Source of the DNA: Deltaproteobacteria bacterium
GTDB taxonomy: Bacteria; SAR324; NAC60-12
Direction of reading: 5' to 3'
Length of the DNA: 8,110 bases
Assembly: GCA_002707655.1 (NCBI GenBank)
Contig: PANO01000012.1
Coordinates: 24,566-32,675 of the forward strand
Numbering within the stretch: position 1 is the stretch's first letter; every line of letters starts with the position of its first letter. Made by a program: the position numbers and the translations under genes. The notes under the pieces were generated by a model that searched no databases, was not told where the DNA came from, and was given only the letters and a program-made list of their open reading frames with translations. This document shows, one piece after another, positions 1 through 6,800 of this stretch.

Positions 1-204
1 CGCAAGCAGCACCCAGACCTCTGGGGCGATGGCACGGTTCTCGATCACACCCGCATGACTGCCGCAGACCGCCGCCGTTTTGACGAACTGCCACGAGGCA
101 TCGCCACCCTGCCCCCGGACCAGCTTGGGCCAGCCCAACCCAACCCGCATCCGGATTGGAAGAACCGCATCGATGCCGAATGGCTGCGGCGTTATGGACA
201 GTAG
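1..204 (+). CDS. YnjB-like ABC substrate-binding protein, C-terminal fragment (partial)
   Basis: An open frame enters from the left edge and ends at TAG 202-204, giving the last 67 residues of a protein. The fragment has the segments DLWGDGTVLD, LPRGIATLPP and a final PHPDWKNRIDAEWLRRYG. I associate this pattern (W-G-D, a Pro-rich strip, then P-H-P-x-W and a terminal RYG) with the C-terminus of YnjB-type extracellular solute-binding proteins. The family assignment is from memory of the family and only moderately sure. The context supports it: the next + strand genes are a YnjC-like permease and a YnjD-like ATPase, in the order seen in E. coli ynjBCD. The protein would bind the transported solute in the periplasm and deliver it to the permease; the substrate of this family is not established. 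The start and signal peptide lie outside the window. The gap to the permease is 677 bases and contains an antisense toxin-antitoxin pair. Confidence 0.6.
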   Translation, partial: RKQHPDLWGDGTVLDHTRMTAADRRRFDELPRGIATLPPDQLGPAQPNPHPDWKNRIDAEWLRRYGQ

Positions 205-231
205 CCCCATGCCCAAGCGTTAGCGGTCCGG

Positions 232-525
232 TCATGCGACGGCACAGATCTGGTCAATTTCGATTCCTTCCGATTCCTTCACCAAGTCCATCTCGTACTG
301 AACCTGAAGGCGGACGAAGTAGCCTTCGGAAACCCCGAAGAACTTGACGAGTCGCAATCCCGTTCGTGGGGTGATGCGGCGTTTTCCCCGGAGGATTTCG
401 CTGATGGCCATCGGCTGGATTCCAGTGTCCTTGGCCAGTCGGTGGGCACGGACTCCAAGGGGGTCCATGAATTCTTCCTTCAGAAACGTCCCCGGATGCT
501 CCAAAGGAATCAATTTGTCTTTCAT
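232..525 (-). CDS. higA: HigA-type antitoxin / XRE-family transcriptional repressor
   Basis: This 97-residue protein matches the HigA/VapI antitoxin family. The N-terminal HPGTFLKEEFMDPLGV is the family hallmark. A helix-turn-helix follows at about residues 26-52 (RLAKDTGIQPMAISEILRGK), then the family's RITPRTGLRLVKFFGVSEGYF and LQVQYEMD. HigA neutralises the HigB mRNA interferase by forming a complex with it and, with or without HigB, represses its own operon through the HTH. I chose ATG at 525 because GAGGA (533-537, read on the minus strand) lies 7 nt upstream and overlaps the higB stop codon, implying translational coupling; the frame continues upstream but only inside higB. Only 10 nt separate higB from higA. 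Length is normal for the family. The 3' end is 27 bases from the stop of the convergent substrate-binding gene. The protein is cytoplasmic. Confidence 0.93.
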   Translation of the reverse strand: MKDKLIPLEHPGTFLKEEFMDPLGVRAHRLAKDTGIQPMAISEILRGKRRITPRTGLRLVKFFGVSEGYFVRLQVQYEMDLVKESEGIEIDQICAVA

Positions 526-535
526 AATGATTTCC

Positions 536-817
536 TCAATGGTAGTCAACGATTTCCACATCGTGGGCATTCCCTTCTGCCCAAACAAAACAGGCACCCC
601 ACTGCTTGTTAATCCGAATGCTCCACTGTCCTTGTCGATCTTTCTTGAGAGCCTCCAGATGATTGGAAGGAGGTCGCCGCAGATCGTTGAGGGAAGCGGC
701 GATGTGGAGCGCAATCAGCTTTCGACGGGCGCGAACCTGAAGATCCGCCGGGAATTTCTTGGAGAACCTGCGATGCCAGACCTTTTCCGTTTCCTTGCAG
801 CGAAAGGATAAAATCAT
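536..817 (-). CDS. higB: HigB-type toxin (RelE-fold ribosome-dependent mRNA interferase)
   Basis: This 93-residue protein is a full-length HigB of the RelE/ParE superfamily. Recognisable segments are FRCKETEKVWHRRFSKKFPADLQ at the N-terminus, RKLIALHIAASLNDLRRPP in the middle, NHLEALKKDRQGQWSIRINKQW, and the terminal VEIVDYH. The closing Asp-Tyr-His (residues 91-93) corresponds to the C-terminal catalytic residues described for Proteus HigB, so the toxin looks intact. HigB cleaves mRNA on translating ribosomes and arrests growth until bound by HigA. The toxin gene precedes the antitoxin gene, which is the typical inverted order of hig loci. AGGGA at 825-829 (minus strand) lies 7 nt before the ATG at 817 and supports the start. 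A perfect palindrome 30 nt upstream of the start is a plausible HigA operator. The pair lies antisense between two transporter genes. Confidence 0.94.
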   Translation of the reverse strand: MILSFRCKETEKVWHRRFSKKFPADLQVRARRKLIALHIAASLNDLRRPPSNHLEALKKDRQGQWSIRINKQWGACFVWAEGNAHDVEIVDYH

Positions 818-881
818 CCGTGGTTCCCTGTGTTAAGTTAAGTATTTATCGTGAGACGATAGCACCCGTAAGTCAAGAGGC
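818..881. promoter_or_regulatory. Divergent control region between higB and the ynjC-like gene
   Basis: These 64 bases separate the start codons of higB (minus) and the permease gene (plus), so any promoters for both must lie here or overlap the genes. Seen on the minus strand are a TTGACT at 871-876 and an AT-rich stretch at 833-850 (TTAACTTAAC and GATAAATAC), but the 20-21 nt between TTGACT and the ATAAAT-like box is too long for an ordinary sigma-70 promoter. The HigB ribosome site is at 825-829. On the plus strand AGAGG at 876-880 is only 1 nt from the permease ATG, which is unusually close. The exact promoters are not resolved. Confidence 0.5.
847..861. promoter_or_regulatory. Perfect palindrome, candidate HigA operator
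   Basis: TATCGT-GAG-ACGATA is a perfect inverted repeat with 6-base arms and a 3-base centre. It lies 29 bases upstream of the higB start and 20 bases upstream of the permease start. HigA antitoxins are known to bind palindromes in front of higBA to repress transcription, so this site is the obvious operator candidate. Being in a divergent gap, it could also affect the transporter promoter. The palindrome is seen; the function is inferred. Confidence 0.5.
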
Positions 882-2606
882 ATGCTGACCGCAACCCGTT
901 TTCAAGCAACAAGGCGGAATTCTTCGTACCTGCGCCTGTTGTCACTCTTTCCGGGACTGACGTGGTTGCTGTTGGGGCTACCCGTGCTGGGAGGGTTGCT
1001 AGGGGTGGGGCTTCCGGCGTTTGGCTACTTTCCGGAGTTGGGTGAAAATCATTTTCACCTCGGCCACTTCCGGAGCTTGTTCGCGCATCCGGCGGTTCCG
1101 TGGGCGGTCGGGCTGACGCTCTGGACGGGGCTGGTGTCGACCGCGATTTCGCTCGCGCTAGCCCTGCTGCTGGTCGTCGCGGGGCATCAGACTCACTGGT
1201 TTCGGAAGCTCGAACACACGTTCGTGCCGCTCTTGGCCGTGCCACACGCGGCAGTCGCGCTGGGGTTGGCCTTTCTGATCGCACCGAGTGGCTGGCTGGT
1301 GCGCCTGCTCTCACCCGGACTCACCGGCTGGCATCTGCCTCCGGAGTTTGTGACGGTGCAGGATCCGTGGGGACTGGCACTGATCCTCGGCTTGGTTCTC
1401 AAGGAAACCCCGTACCTGCTGTTGATGACGCTCGCAGCCCTGCCGCAGGTGCGGGCTGCGGCGCTGGTGCAGTCCGGACAGGCGTTGGGCTACACTGCGG
1501 TGTCGGCGTGGTTGCGGCTGGTGCTACCCCAGCTTTATCCGTTGCTACGCCTGCCCGTGTTTGCGGTGCTGGCTTTCTCGCTTTCGGTGGTGGACGTCAG
1601 CCTGATTCTCGGCCCAAGCACTCCGCCTCCGCTAGCCGTGCTGATTCTGCGCTGGGCCGACGATCCCGACCTTCAACTCCGATTTCTTGCAGCGGTAGGG
1701 GCGGCGCTGCTGCTCTGCCTCACGCTTGCCGCTCTGGCCGGAGCGTGGCTGCTGGAGCGCGTGGCTTTCCAGTATTTGCGGGGTTGGATGACGAACGGTC
1801 AACGCCAGTCGGCTCTTTTGGCAAAGGCTTCCGGACGACTGGCAAGTTGGCTGTTGTTAGGATTTTCGGGGGCCAGTCTGCTCGGATTGTTGATCTGGTC
1901 GCTGACGCGCCGCTGGCCTTATCCCCAAGCGTGGCCAGAAACTTGGACACCGCGCAACTGGCTGCGACACGGACCTGCCTTAGCAGACACGGTGGGCACA
2001 ACGCTGCTCATCGCTGGAGGCAGCACCCTCGTGGCATTGATTCTGGTGGTGGGATGCTTGGAAAACGAGCGCTGGCGGCAGGTGCGGATGATGCCACTCT
2101 CATTGTGGCTGCTCTACCTCCCACTGATCCTTCCACAAGCAGCGTTCCTCTTCGGTGTTCAAGTGCTGGCACTGAAACTGAGACTCGACGGCACTCTCAT
2201 CCTCGTGATCTGGAGCCACCTGCTCTTCGTGTTGCCCTACTGCTTCCTCTCACTCGCCGAACCGTGGCGACGATTGGATGTCCGTTTTTTGACCACGGCT
2301 CGCTGCTTGGGGCATTCTCCGTGGCAGGTGCTGCTGCGGGTGCGGATACCGCTCCTGCTGCGCCCGTTGCTGATTGCCACAGCCATCGGAGTTGCGGTCA
2401 GTGTGGCACTCTACCTGCCCACGCTGTTTGCGGGTGCCGGGCGCATCGCCACTCTCACCACCGAGGCAGTGGCCCACGCTGCTGGAGCCGACCGCCGGGT
2501 GATCGGGGTCTATGGCTTTCTGCAAGCCCTCGTGCCGTGGCTGGGTTTGCTGGGCGCACTCGTTGTGCCACGCCTGCTGTTCCGGAACCGCCAAGGGGTG
2601 CAGTGA
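882..2606 (+). CDS. ynjC: YnjC-like fused ABC transporter permease
   Basis: This 574-residue, very hydrophobic protein is a double ABC-importer permease of the binding-protein-dependent type. About 12 membrane segments are visible, roughly at residues 23-43, 78-100, 112-135, 163-185, 225-245, 270-291, 321-341, 373-391, 406-428, 437-457, 495-515 and 545-566. Two cytoplasmic EAA-type coupling loops can be seen, near residues 192-217 (SGQALGYTAVSAWLRLVLPQ) and 471-492 (TARCLGHSPWQVLLRVRIPL). Two loops in one chain mean both channel halves are fused, as in YnjC, ThiP and FbpB. The YnjC assignment rests mainly on the partner ATPase, which is clearly YnjD-like. It would form the inner-membrane channel; the solute is unknown. 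ATG 882 is the only sensible start, since an in-frame TGA lies at 852, but AGAGG is only 1 nt before it. E. coli YnjC is somewhat shorter (about 511 residues). Confidence 0.85.
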   Translation: MLTATRFQATRRNSSYLRLLSLFPGLTWLLLGLPVLGGLLGVGLPAFGYFPELGENHFHLGHFRSLFAHPAVPWAVGLTLWTGLVSTAISLALALLLVVAGHQTHWFRKLEHTFVPLLAVPHAAVALGLAFLIAPSGWLVRLLSPGLTGWHLPPEFVTVQDPWGLALILGLVLKETPYLLLMTLAALPQVRAAALVQSGQALGYTAVSAWLRLVLPQLYPLLRLPVFAVLAFSLSVVDVSLILGPSTPPPLAVLILRWADDPDLQLRFLAAVGAALLLCLTLAALAGAWLLERVAFQYLRGWMTNGQRQSALLAKASGRLASWLLLGFSGASLLGLLIWSLTRRWPYPQAWPETWTPRNWLRHGPALADTVGTTLLIAGGSTLVALILVVGCLENERWRQVRMMPLSLWLLYLPLILPQAAFLFGVQVLALKLRLDGTLILVIWSHLLFVLPYCFLSLAEPWRRLDVRFLTTARCLGHSPWQVLLRVRIPLLLRPLLIATAIGVAVSVALYLPTLFAGAGRIATLTTEAVAHAAGADRRVIGVYGFLQALVPWLGLLGALVVPRLLFRNRQGVQ

Positions 2607-2634
2607 TCGATGGCTGGTTTTCACCACTGATTTT

Positions 2635-2675
2635 CACGGAGGGACACGAATGGTTTGGATCCGTGTGATCCGTGG
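2635..2675. repeat. Degenerate CACGGA / ATCCGTG repeat segment
   Basis: CACGGA (2635-2640) is followed by two direct copies of ATCCGTG (2659-2665 and 2668-2674), which are inverted relative to the first. Similar ATCCGTG...ATCCGTGG filler is, to my recollection, common in spacers of several environmental phyla including Verrucomicrobiota. A related piece, ATCCGTGGTTCCCTGTG, occurs at the higB start region (about 814-832). Only a comparison with the rest of the genome could show whether this is a dispersed repeat. Confidence 0.45.
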
Positions 2676-2683
2676 CTGTTTAC

Positions 2684-2709
2684 GGCGAGTCGGCTCTGCT
2701 TGACTCGCC
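2684..2709. other. Strong RNA hairpin between permease and ATPase genes
   Basis: GGCGAGTC (2684-2691) and GACTCGCC (2702-2709) are perfectly complementary and enclose a 10-base loop. The stem could be extended inward by two G-U pairs. No T-tract follows, so it is not a standard intrinsic terminator. It could stabilise or process the operon mRNA, or be a REP-like element. Confidence 0.5.
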
Positions 2710-2764
2710 TAGCACACTTTCCCCCTTTGGAACTCTGGAGCTTTGCCTCTTTGTAACTTTGAAA

Positions 2765-3415
2765 ATGACTGGACTGGAAATCACCAACCTGACCCTACGG
2801 CTCGATTCCCGGACGCTGATTGATCTTCTGAACTTGCATATTCCCGGAGGCCAAGTCACGACCGTGATGGGTCCAAGTGGCTCCGGGAAGTCGAGCCTGC
2901 TGGCATGGCTCTGCGGAACGCTCGACCCGGTGTTTTCGGTTTCCGGGAGTGTGATGCTCAACGGCAGGCGGCTGAATGGGTTCCCCCCGGAGCAACGGCG
3001 CATGGGCATTCTCTTTCAGGATGATCTGCTCTTTCCACACCTTTCCGCTGGAGAAAATCTCGCTTTCGCCCTGCCTCGCCGCTTCCGGGGGCAGTCACGC
3101 ATGCAGAAAGTGGCTGAGGCGCTGGAAACCATCGAACTTCCGGGGTACGCCGATCACGACCCCGCCCGACTCTCCGGAGGACAGCGGGCACGGGTGGCCT
3201 TGATGCGCACCCTGCTTGCCGAACCGGAAGCCTTGTTGCTGGACGAACCCTTTTCCAAGCTCGACCAAGCCTTGCGGGAGCGCTTCCGGAGCCTCGTCTT
3301 CACCCACGCCCGTCAACGCAATTTACCCGTCCTGCTTGTCACTCACGACCCTGCCGATGCTGAAGCAGCGGAAGGAGCGGTGGTCCGGATTGGCGATGCA
3401 CCTGCCAACACCTAA
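2765..3415 (+). CDS. ynjD: YnjD-like ABC transporter ATP-binding protein
   Basis: This 216-residue protein is a complete ABC ATPase. Visible motifs are Walker A GPSGSGKSS at residues 36-44, Q-loop glutamine at 85 (GILFQDD), signature LSGGQ at 136-140, Walker B ALLLDEP at 156-162, D-loop SKLD at 164-167, and the switch histidine at 194 (LLVTHD). The segments PPEQRRMGILFQDDLLFPHLS and LSGGQRARVALMRTLLAEPEALLLDEPF closely follow E. coli YnjD, and the length (216 versus about 217 residues) agrees. It would hydrolyse ATP on the cytoplasmic face to drive the upstream permease. ATG 2765 gives the family's normal N-terminus. There is no Shine-Dalgarno site close upstream (the preceding bases are CTTTGAAA), so initiation is leader-poor or coupled; a GTG at 2672 in frame is an unlikely alternative. 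It is the last recognisable transporter gene. Confidence 0.92.
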   Translation: MTGLEITNLTLRLDSRTLIDLLNLHIPGGQVTTVMGPSGSGKSSLLAWLCGTLDPVFSVSGSVMLNGRRLNGFPPEQRRMGILFQDDLLFPHLSAGENLAFALPRRFRGQSRMQKVAEALETIELPGYADHDPARLSGGQRARVALMRTLLAEPEALLLDEPFSKLDQALRERFRSLVFTHARQRNLPVLLVTHDPADAEAAEGAVVRIGDAPANT

Positions 3416-3423
3416 GAGGAACA

Positions 3424-3603
3424 ATGACCCAGCATAACCCTACCCAATCCCTGTTGCTCCCAAGTCTGCGGCTGCAATTGCACGGCGGCATTGGGGTGGC
3501 CATGGGCTTTCTGCTAATCTACAATCAGCGCGTTTGCCCCTTTTCAAAGGGAAAAATTGGCGTGTCGCTACTTTGGTTTCGCTTAATCCAAAACTCACGT
3601 TAA
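3424..3603 (+). CDS. Small ORF of unknown function downstream of ynjD
   Basis: This ORF encodes 59 residues (MTQHNPTQSLLLPSLRLQLH...) and ends at TAA 3601-3603. AGAGGA at 3415-3420 overlaps the ynjD stop codon and sits 3 nt before the ATG; the gap to ynjD is only 8 nt, the layout expected for a translationally coupled last gene of an operon. The middle part (GGIGVAMGFLLI, about residues 21-32) is mildly hydrophobic but short for a membrane span. I recognise no family. It may equally be a chance frame in the spacer, as the second half becomes AT-richer and the peptide is not obviously folded. Confidence 0.3.
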   Translation: MTQHNPTQSLLLPSLRLQLHGGIGVAMGFLLIYNQRVCPFSKGKIGVSLLWFRLIQNSR

Positions 3604-3631
3604 ACAGATTAACCCACGAAAGGAGCCTGCC

Positions 3632-3829
3632 ATGTGTCATAGCCTACGACTTCAAGCTGGTCTGAAGGATCCCAAACGCCGAGAGGGCGGAAGCGGACTC
3701 CACTTGTTCTGGAACCGACTGATCACCAAAGCCCGCAGAACCGACAAAAAATCTCACTCTTACTTGCCCCGCATTCAACACACTCACCCCAAATTGGCTT
3801 GTCATCCGGAGGCGGGATTTGTAGCCTGA
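3632..3829 (+). CDS. Small basic ORF of unknown function upstream of ileS
   Basis: This ORF encodes 65 residues and is preceded by AAAGGAG (3619-3625) with a 6-base spacing, the best Shine-Dalgarno site in the window. The peptide is basic (DPKRREGG, ITKARRTDKKSH) with no signal peptide, membrane span or motif I know. It ends 40 bases before ileS, so it could be a leader peptide for ileS or an independent small protein. It contains only one Ile-Thr pair and no run of isoleucine codons, so classical attenuation by Ile starvation is not suggested. A noncoding repeat with an accidental frame is the main alternative. Confidence 0.3.
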   Translation: MCHSLRLQAGLKDPKRREGGSGLHLFWNRLITKARRTDKKSHSYLPRIQHTHPKLACHPEAGFVA

Positions 3830-3869
3830 TTGTTTTCCTGAGTCTGGTTCCGAATCTATTTCCACACCC

Positions 3870-6800
3870 ATGCAGCCCGTTTCCAACAAGATCAGCTTTC
3901 CTGAATTCGAACGCGACCTCCTAAGCTTTTGGCGGGAGCAGCGCATCTTCCAAAAATCCATCGAACAGCGTCCGCAGGAGCGGCCGTTCAGCTTTTACGA
4001 TGGCCCGCCGTTTGCGACCGGCCTGCCGCACTATGGACACTTGCTCGCAGGCACCATCAAGGACGTGATCCCACGCTACAAGACAATGCGCGGCTTCCGA
4101 GTGGAGCGTCGCTTTGGCTGGGACACGCACGGCCTGCCCGTCGAGTACGAGGTGGAGCAAGCGCTGAAACTCAAGGGTCGTCCTGAGATCGAGAAATTCG
4201 GAGTGGAGAACTTCAACGAGGAGTGCCGCTCCATCGTGCTGCGCTACACTAGCGAGTGGCGGGAAACTGTGGAACGCATGGCCCGTTGGGTGGATTTCGA
4301 CAACGATTACAAGACGATGGACCGAGACTTCATGGAGTCGGTCTGGTGGGTCTTCAAGCAACTTTGGGACAAGGGGCTGATTTACGAAGGACTCAAGGTC
4401 GTCCCCTACTCGTGGCGCATTTCAACCCCGTTGTCGAACTTCGAGGCGAACCTGAACTATCAGGACGTGCAGGATCCCTCCGTGACCCTGCGCTTCCGGG
4501 TGATCGGTGAGCCGGACAGCCACTTGCTCGCATGGACGACCACCCCGTGGACCCTGCCCTCGAACATGGCACTCTGTGCGGGTCCAGAGCTAACTTATGT
4601 CAAGCTCCGGGAGTATGCAAGCGGCACCTGCTACTACCTCGTCAAAAACCGGGTCGAGGCGCATTTTGAGTCCGGAAGCTACGAAATTTTGGAGGAAATG
4701 CCGGGCACAGCATTGCAGGGCATGTGCTATGAGCCGCTCTTCGATTTTGCCAAAAACCATGTGGACACCTCCAAAGCATGGACGGTGCAGCTTGACGATT
4801 ACGTCAGTGACGAAAGCGGCACGGGCTTGGTGCATCTCGCCTGCTTCGGGGAGGACGACATGCGCATCTTCCAGCGTGAAGGACTGCCCGTGTTCGATCC
4901 TGTTGACGACGAGGGCAACTTCCGGAAGTCCACGGACTTCATCGCCGGGTTGAACATCAAGGATGCCGACAAGCCGATCGTCCAGCGGCTCAAGGAGGAG
5001 GGGAAGATGTTCCGACACGAGACGGTGCAGCACAGCTATCCCTTCTGCTGGCGCACCGACACCCCGCTGATCTACAAGCCGATCTCCACTTGGTTCGTCA
5101 ACGTCGAGGCGTTCAAGGAGCGCATGGTCGCGCACAACCGCACGGTCCACTGGGTGCCCGGACACATCCGCGACGGGCGCTTTGGCAAGTGGCTGGAAAA
5201 CGCACGCGACTGGGCGATCAGCCGTAATCGTTTCTGGGGCACCCCCCTGCCGATTTGGAAAAACGAGGACGGCGACATCCTCTGCTTTGGCAGCGTCGCG
5301 GAATTGGAGGGTGCCGTTGGTCAAGTGATTCCAGACCTCCACAAGCAGCACGTCGATGATTTGGTCATTGAGCACGACGGCAAGACCTACCGCCGCATTC
5401 CGGAAGTCCTCGACTGCTGGTTCGAGTCCGGTTCCATGCCCTACGCGCAGGAGCATTATCCCTTCGAGAACAAGACGGTCTTCGAGGCGAACTTCCCTGC
5501 TGATTTCATCTGCGAAGGGCTCGACCAAACGCGGGGTTGGTTCTACACACTCGCGGTGCTGGGTTCCGCGCTCTTCGACGTCCCGGCTTTCAAGAACTGC
5601 ATTGTCAACGGACTGATCCTCGCCGAGGACGGCAAGAAGATGAGCAAGCGGCTCAAGAATTACCCGGACCCGAACGAAATGCTGGATCAGTATGGGGCTG
5701 ATGCGATTCGGCTCTACATGCTCAACAGCCCAGCAGTACGCGGCGAGGACTTGCGCTTCAGCGAAAAAGGGCTCATCGAAACCACCCGGCAACTGCTGCT
5801 CCCACTTTGGAACGCCCTCGCCTTCCTCACCACCTACGCCCGCATTGACGGTTGGGAACCCACGGATGACAAGCTTGCGGTTTCTGCGAAAAATGCACTC
5901 GACCGCTGGATTCTTTCATGCCTACAGCGACTGATCGCGGAGGTGCAGAAGCAGATGGACCTCTACGACCTCAACCGCTCGGTCGCGCCCTTTGTGGGTT
6001 TCATTGACCTACTCACGAACTGGTACATCCGCCGCAGCCGTCGCCGCTTCTGGAAAGCAGGACAGGGCGAAGACAAGCGTCAAGCCTATGCGACGCTCTA
6101 CAAAGTGCTACAGGAATTCAGCAAGGTCATCGCGCCCTTCATTCCGTTCATCGCAGATGGTATTTTTCGGACGCTACGCCGTGACGGCGAACTGGAAAGC
6201 GTTCACCTCGCGCTCTTCCCGGAACCTGATGCACAACTGCGGATTCCGGAGTTGGAGGCACAGATGGACATCGTGCTTGCTGCGGTCACAATGGGTCGTG
6301 CCCTGCGGGCCAAGCACCAGCTTAAAGTGCGGCAACCCTTGCCCAAACTGACGCTGATCACCCGTGACCCGGAAGCACAACAGGTGCTTGACGAACTCGG
6401 CGAATTGATCTCCGATGAACTCAACGTCAAGACGCTGGAGGTCACTCCGGATGAGGGTGGGTTGGTGGATCTCAGTGCCAAGGCGAACTTCAAAGTGCTG
6501 GGTCCGCGTTTGGGCAAGCGGATGAAATCCGCCGCCCAAGCGTTGTCTTCACTGAATCCGGAGCAAATTCAGAAGGTACTGAACGGAGGTTCCGTTACTG
6601 TTGAAGTCGCAGGCGTGTCGATGGATTTTGGCCCGGATGAGATTCTGGTGCAGCGTCAGCAGAAGGAGGGCTTGCTCGTGGAAACCGACGACCGACTTTC
6701 CGTGGCACTCGACACCACGCTGACCCCGGAATTGGTGCAGGAAGGATTGGCACGGGAGTTCGTCAACAAAGTGCAGAACATGCGCAAGGATTTGAACCTT

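Larger units (their letters stand above)
2607..2764. other. Permease-ATPase spacer with repeat-like filler
   Basis: This 158-base gap inside the presumed operon holds no convincing gene. It contains, in order, the CACGGA/ATCCGTG repeat segment (2635-2675), a strong hairpin (2684-2709), and a pyrimidine-rich tract with repeated CTTT units (2717-2760). An in-frame GTG at 2672 would add 31 residues to the ATPase, but that extension runs through the hairpin and repeat and does not look like protein. An operon gap of this length is unusual and suggests inserted repetitive DNA. Confidence 0.55.
3416..3869. other. 454-base spacer between transporter operon and ileS
   Basis: No family I recognise is encoded here. 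The stretch contains two small + strand ORFs with usable ribosome sites (3424-3603 and 3632-3829, listed separately). It also has a short inverted repeat CCCTTT/AAAGGG (about 3538-3551), and GTTAA-ACAGA-TTAAC (3599-3613). It must also contain the promoter of ileS, but I cannot point to a good -35/-10 pair. I looked for a T-box-like leader before ileS and saw no convincing specifier or antiterminator structure. Confidence 0.5.

Noticed and set aside
841..876. Sigma-70 promoter for higBA (TTGACT with ATAAAT)
   Set aside because: The spacing is 20-21 bases and boxes at 17-18 bases match poorly, so I do not call it as a promoter.
205..881. Transposon or integron carrying higBA
   Set aside because: No transposase, flanking inverted repeats or target-site duplications are visible on either side of the pair.
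1100..2668. Long + strand open frame of 522 codons overlapping the permease gene
   Set aside because: It is a shifted shadow of the permease frame. The protein is Ala/Arg/Gly-rich with no domain, while the other frame shows membrane spans and EAA loops.
2672..2764. GTG start at 2672 extending the ATPase by 31 residues
   Set aside because: The extension is translated from repeat and hairpin DNA and lies beyond the normal N-terminus of YnjD proteins.
3604..3869. T-box or attenuator leader for ileS
   Set aside because: No T-box consensus, specifier loop or terminator with T-run is visible, and the leader ORF has no cluster of isoleucine codons.
4590..5792. 400-codon antisense open frame inside ileS
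   Set aside because: It overlaps conserved IleS domains completely and its translation has no recognisable motif; it results from GC-rich codon use.
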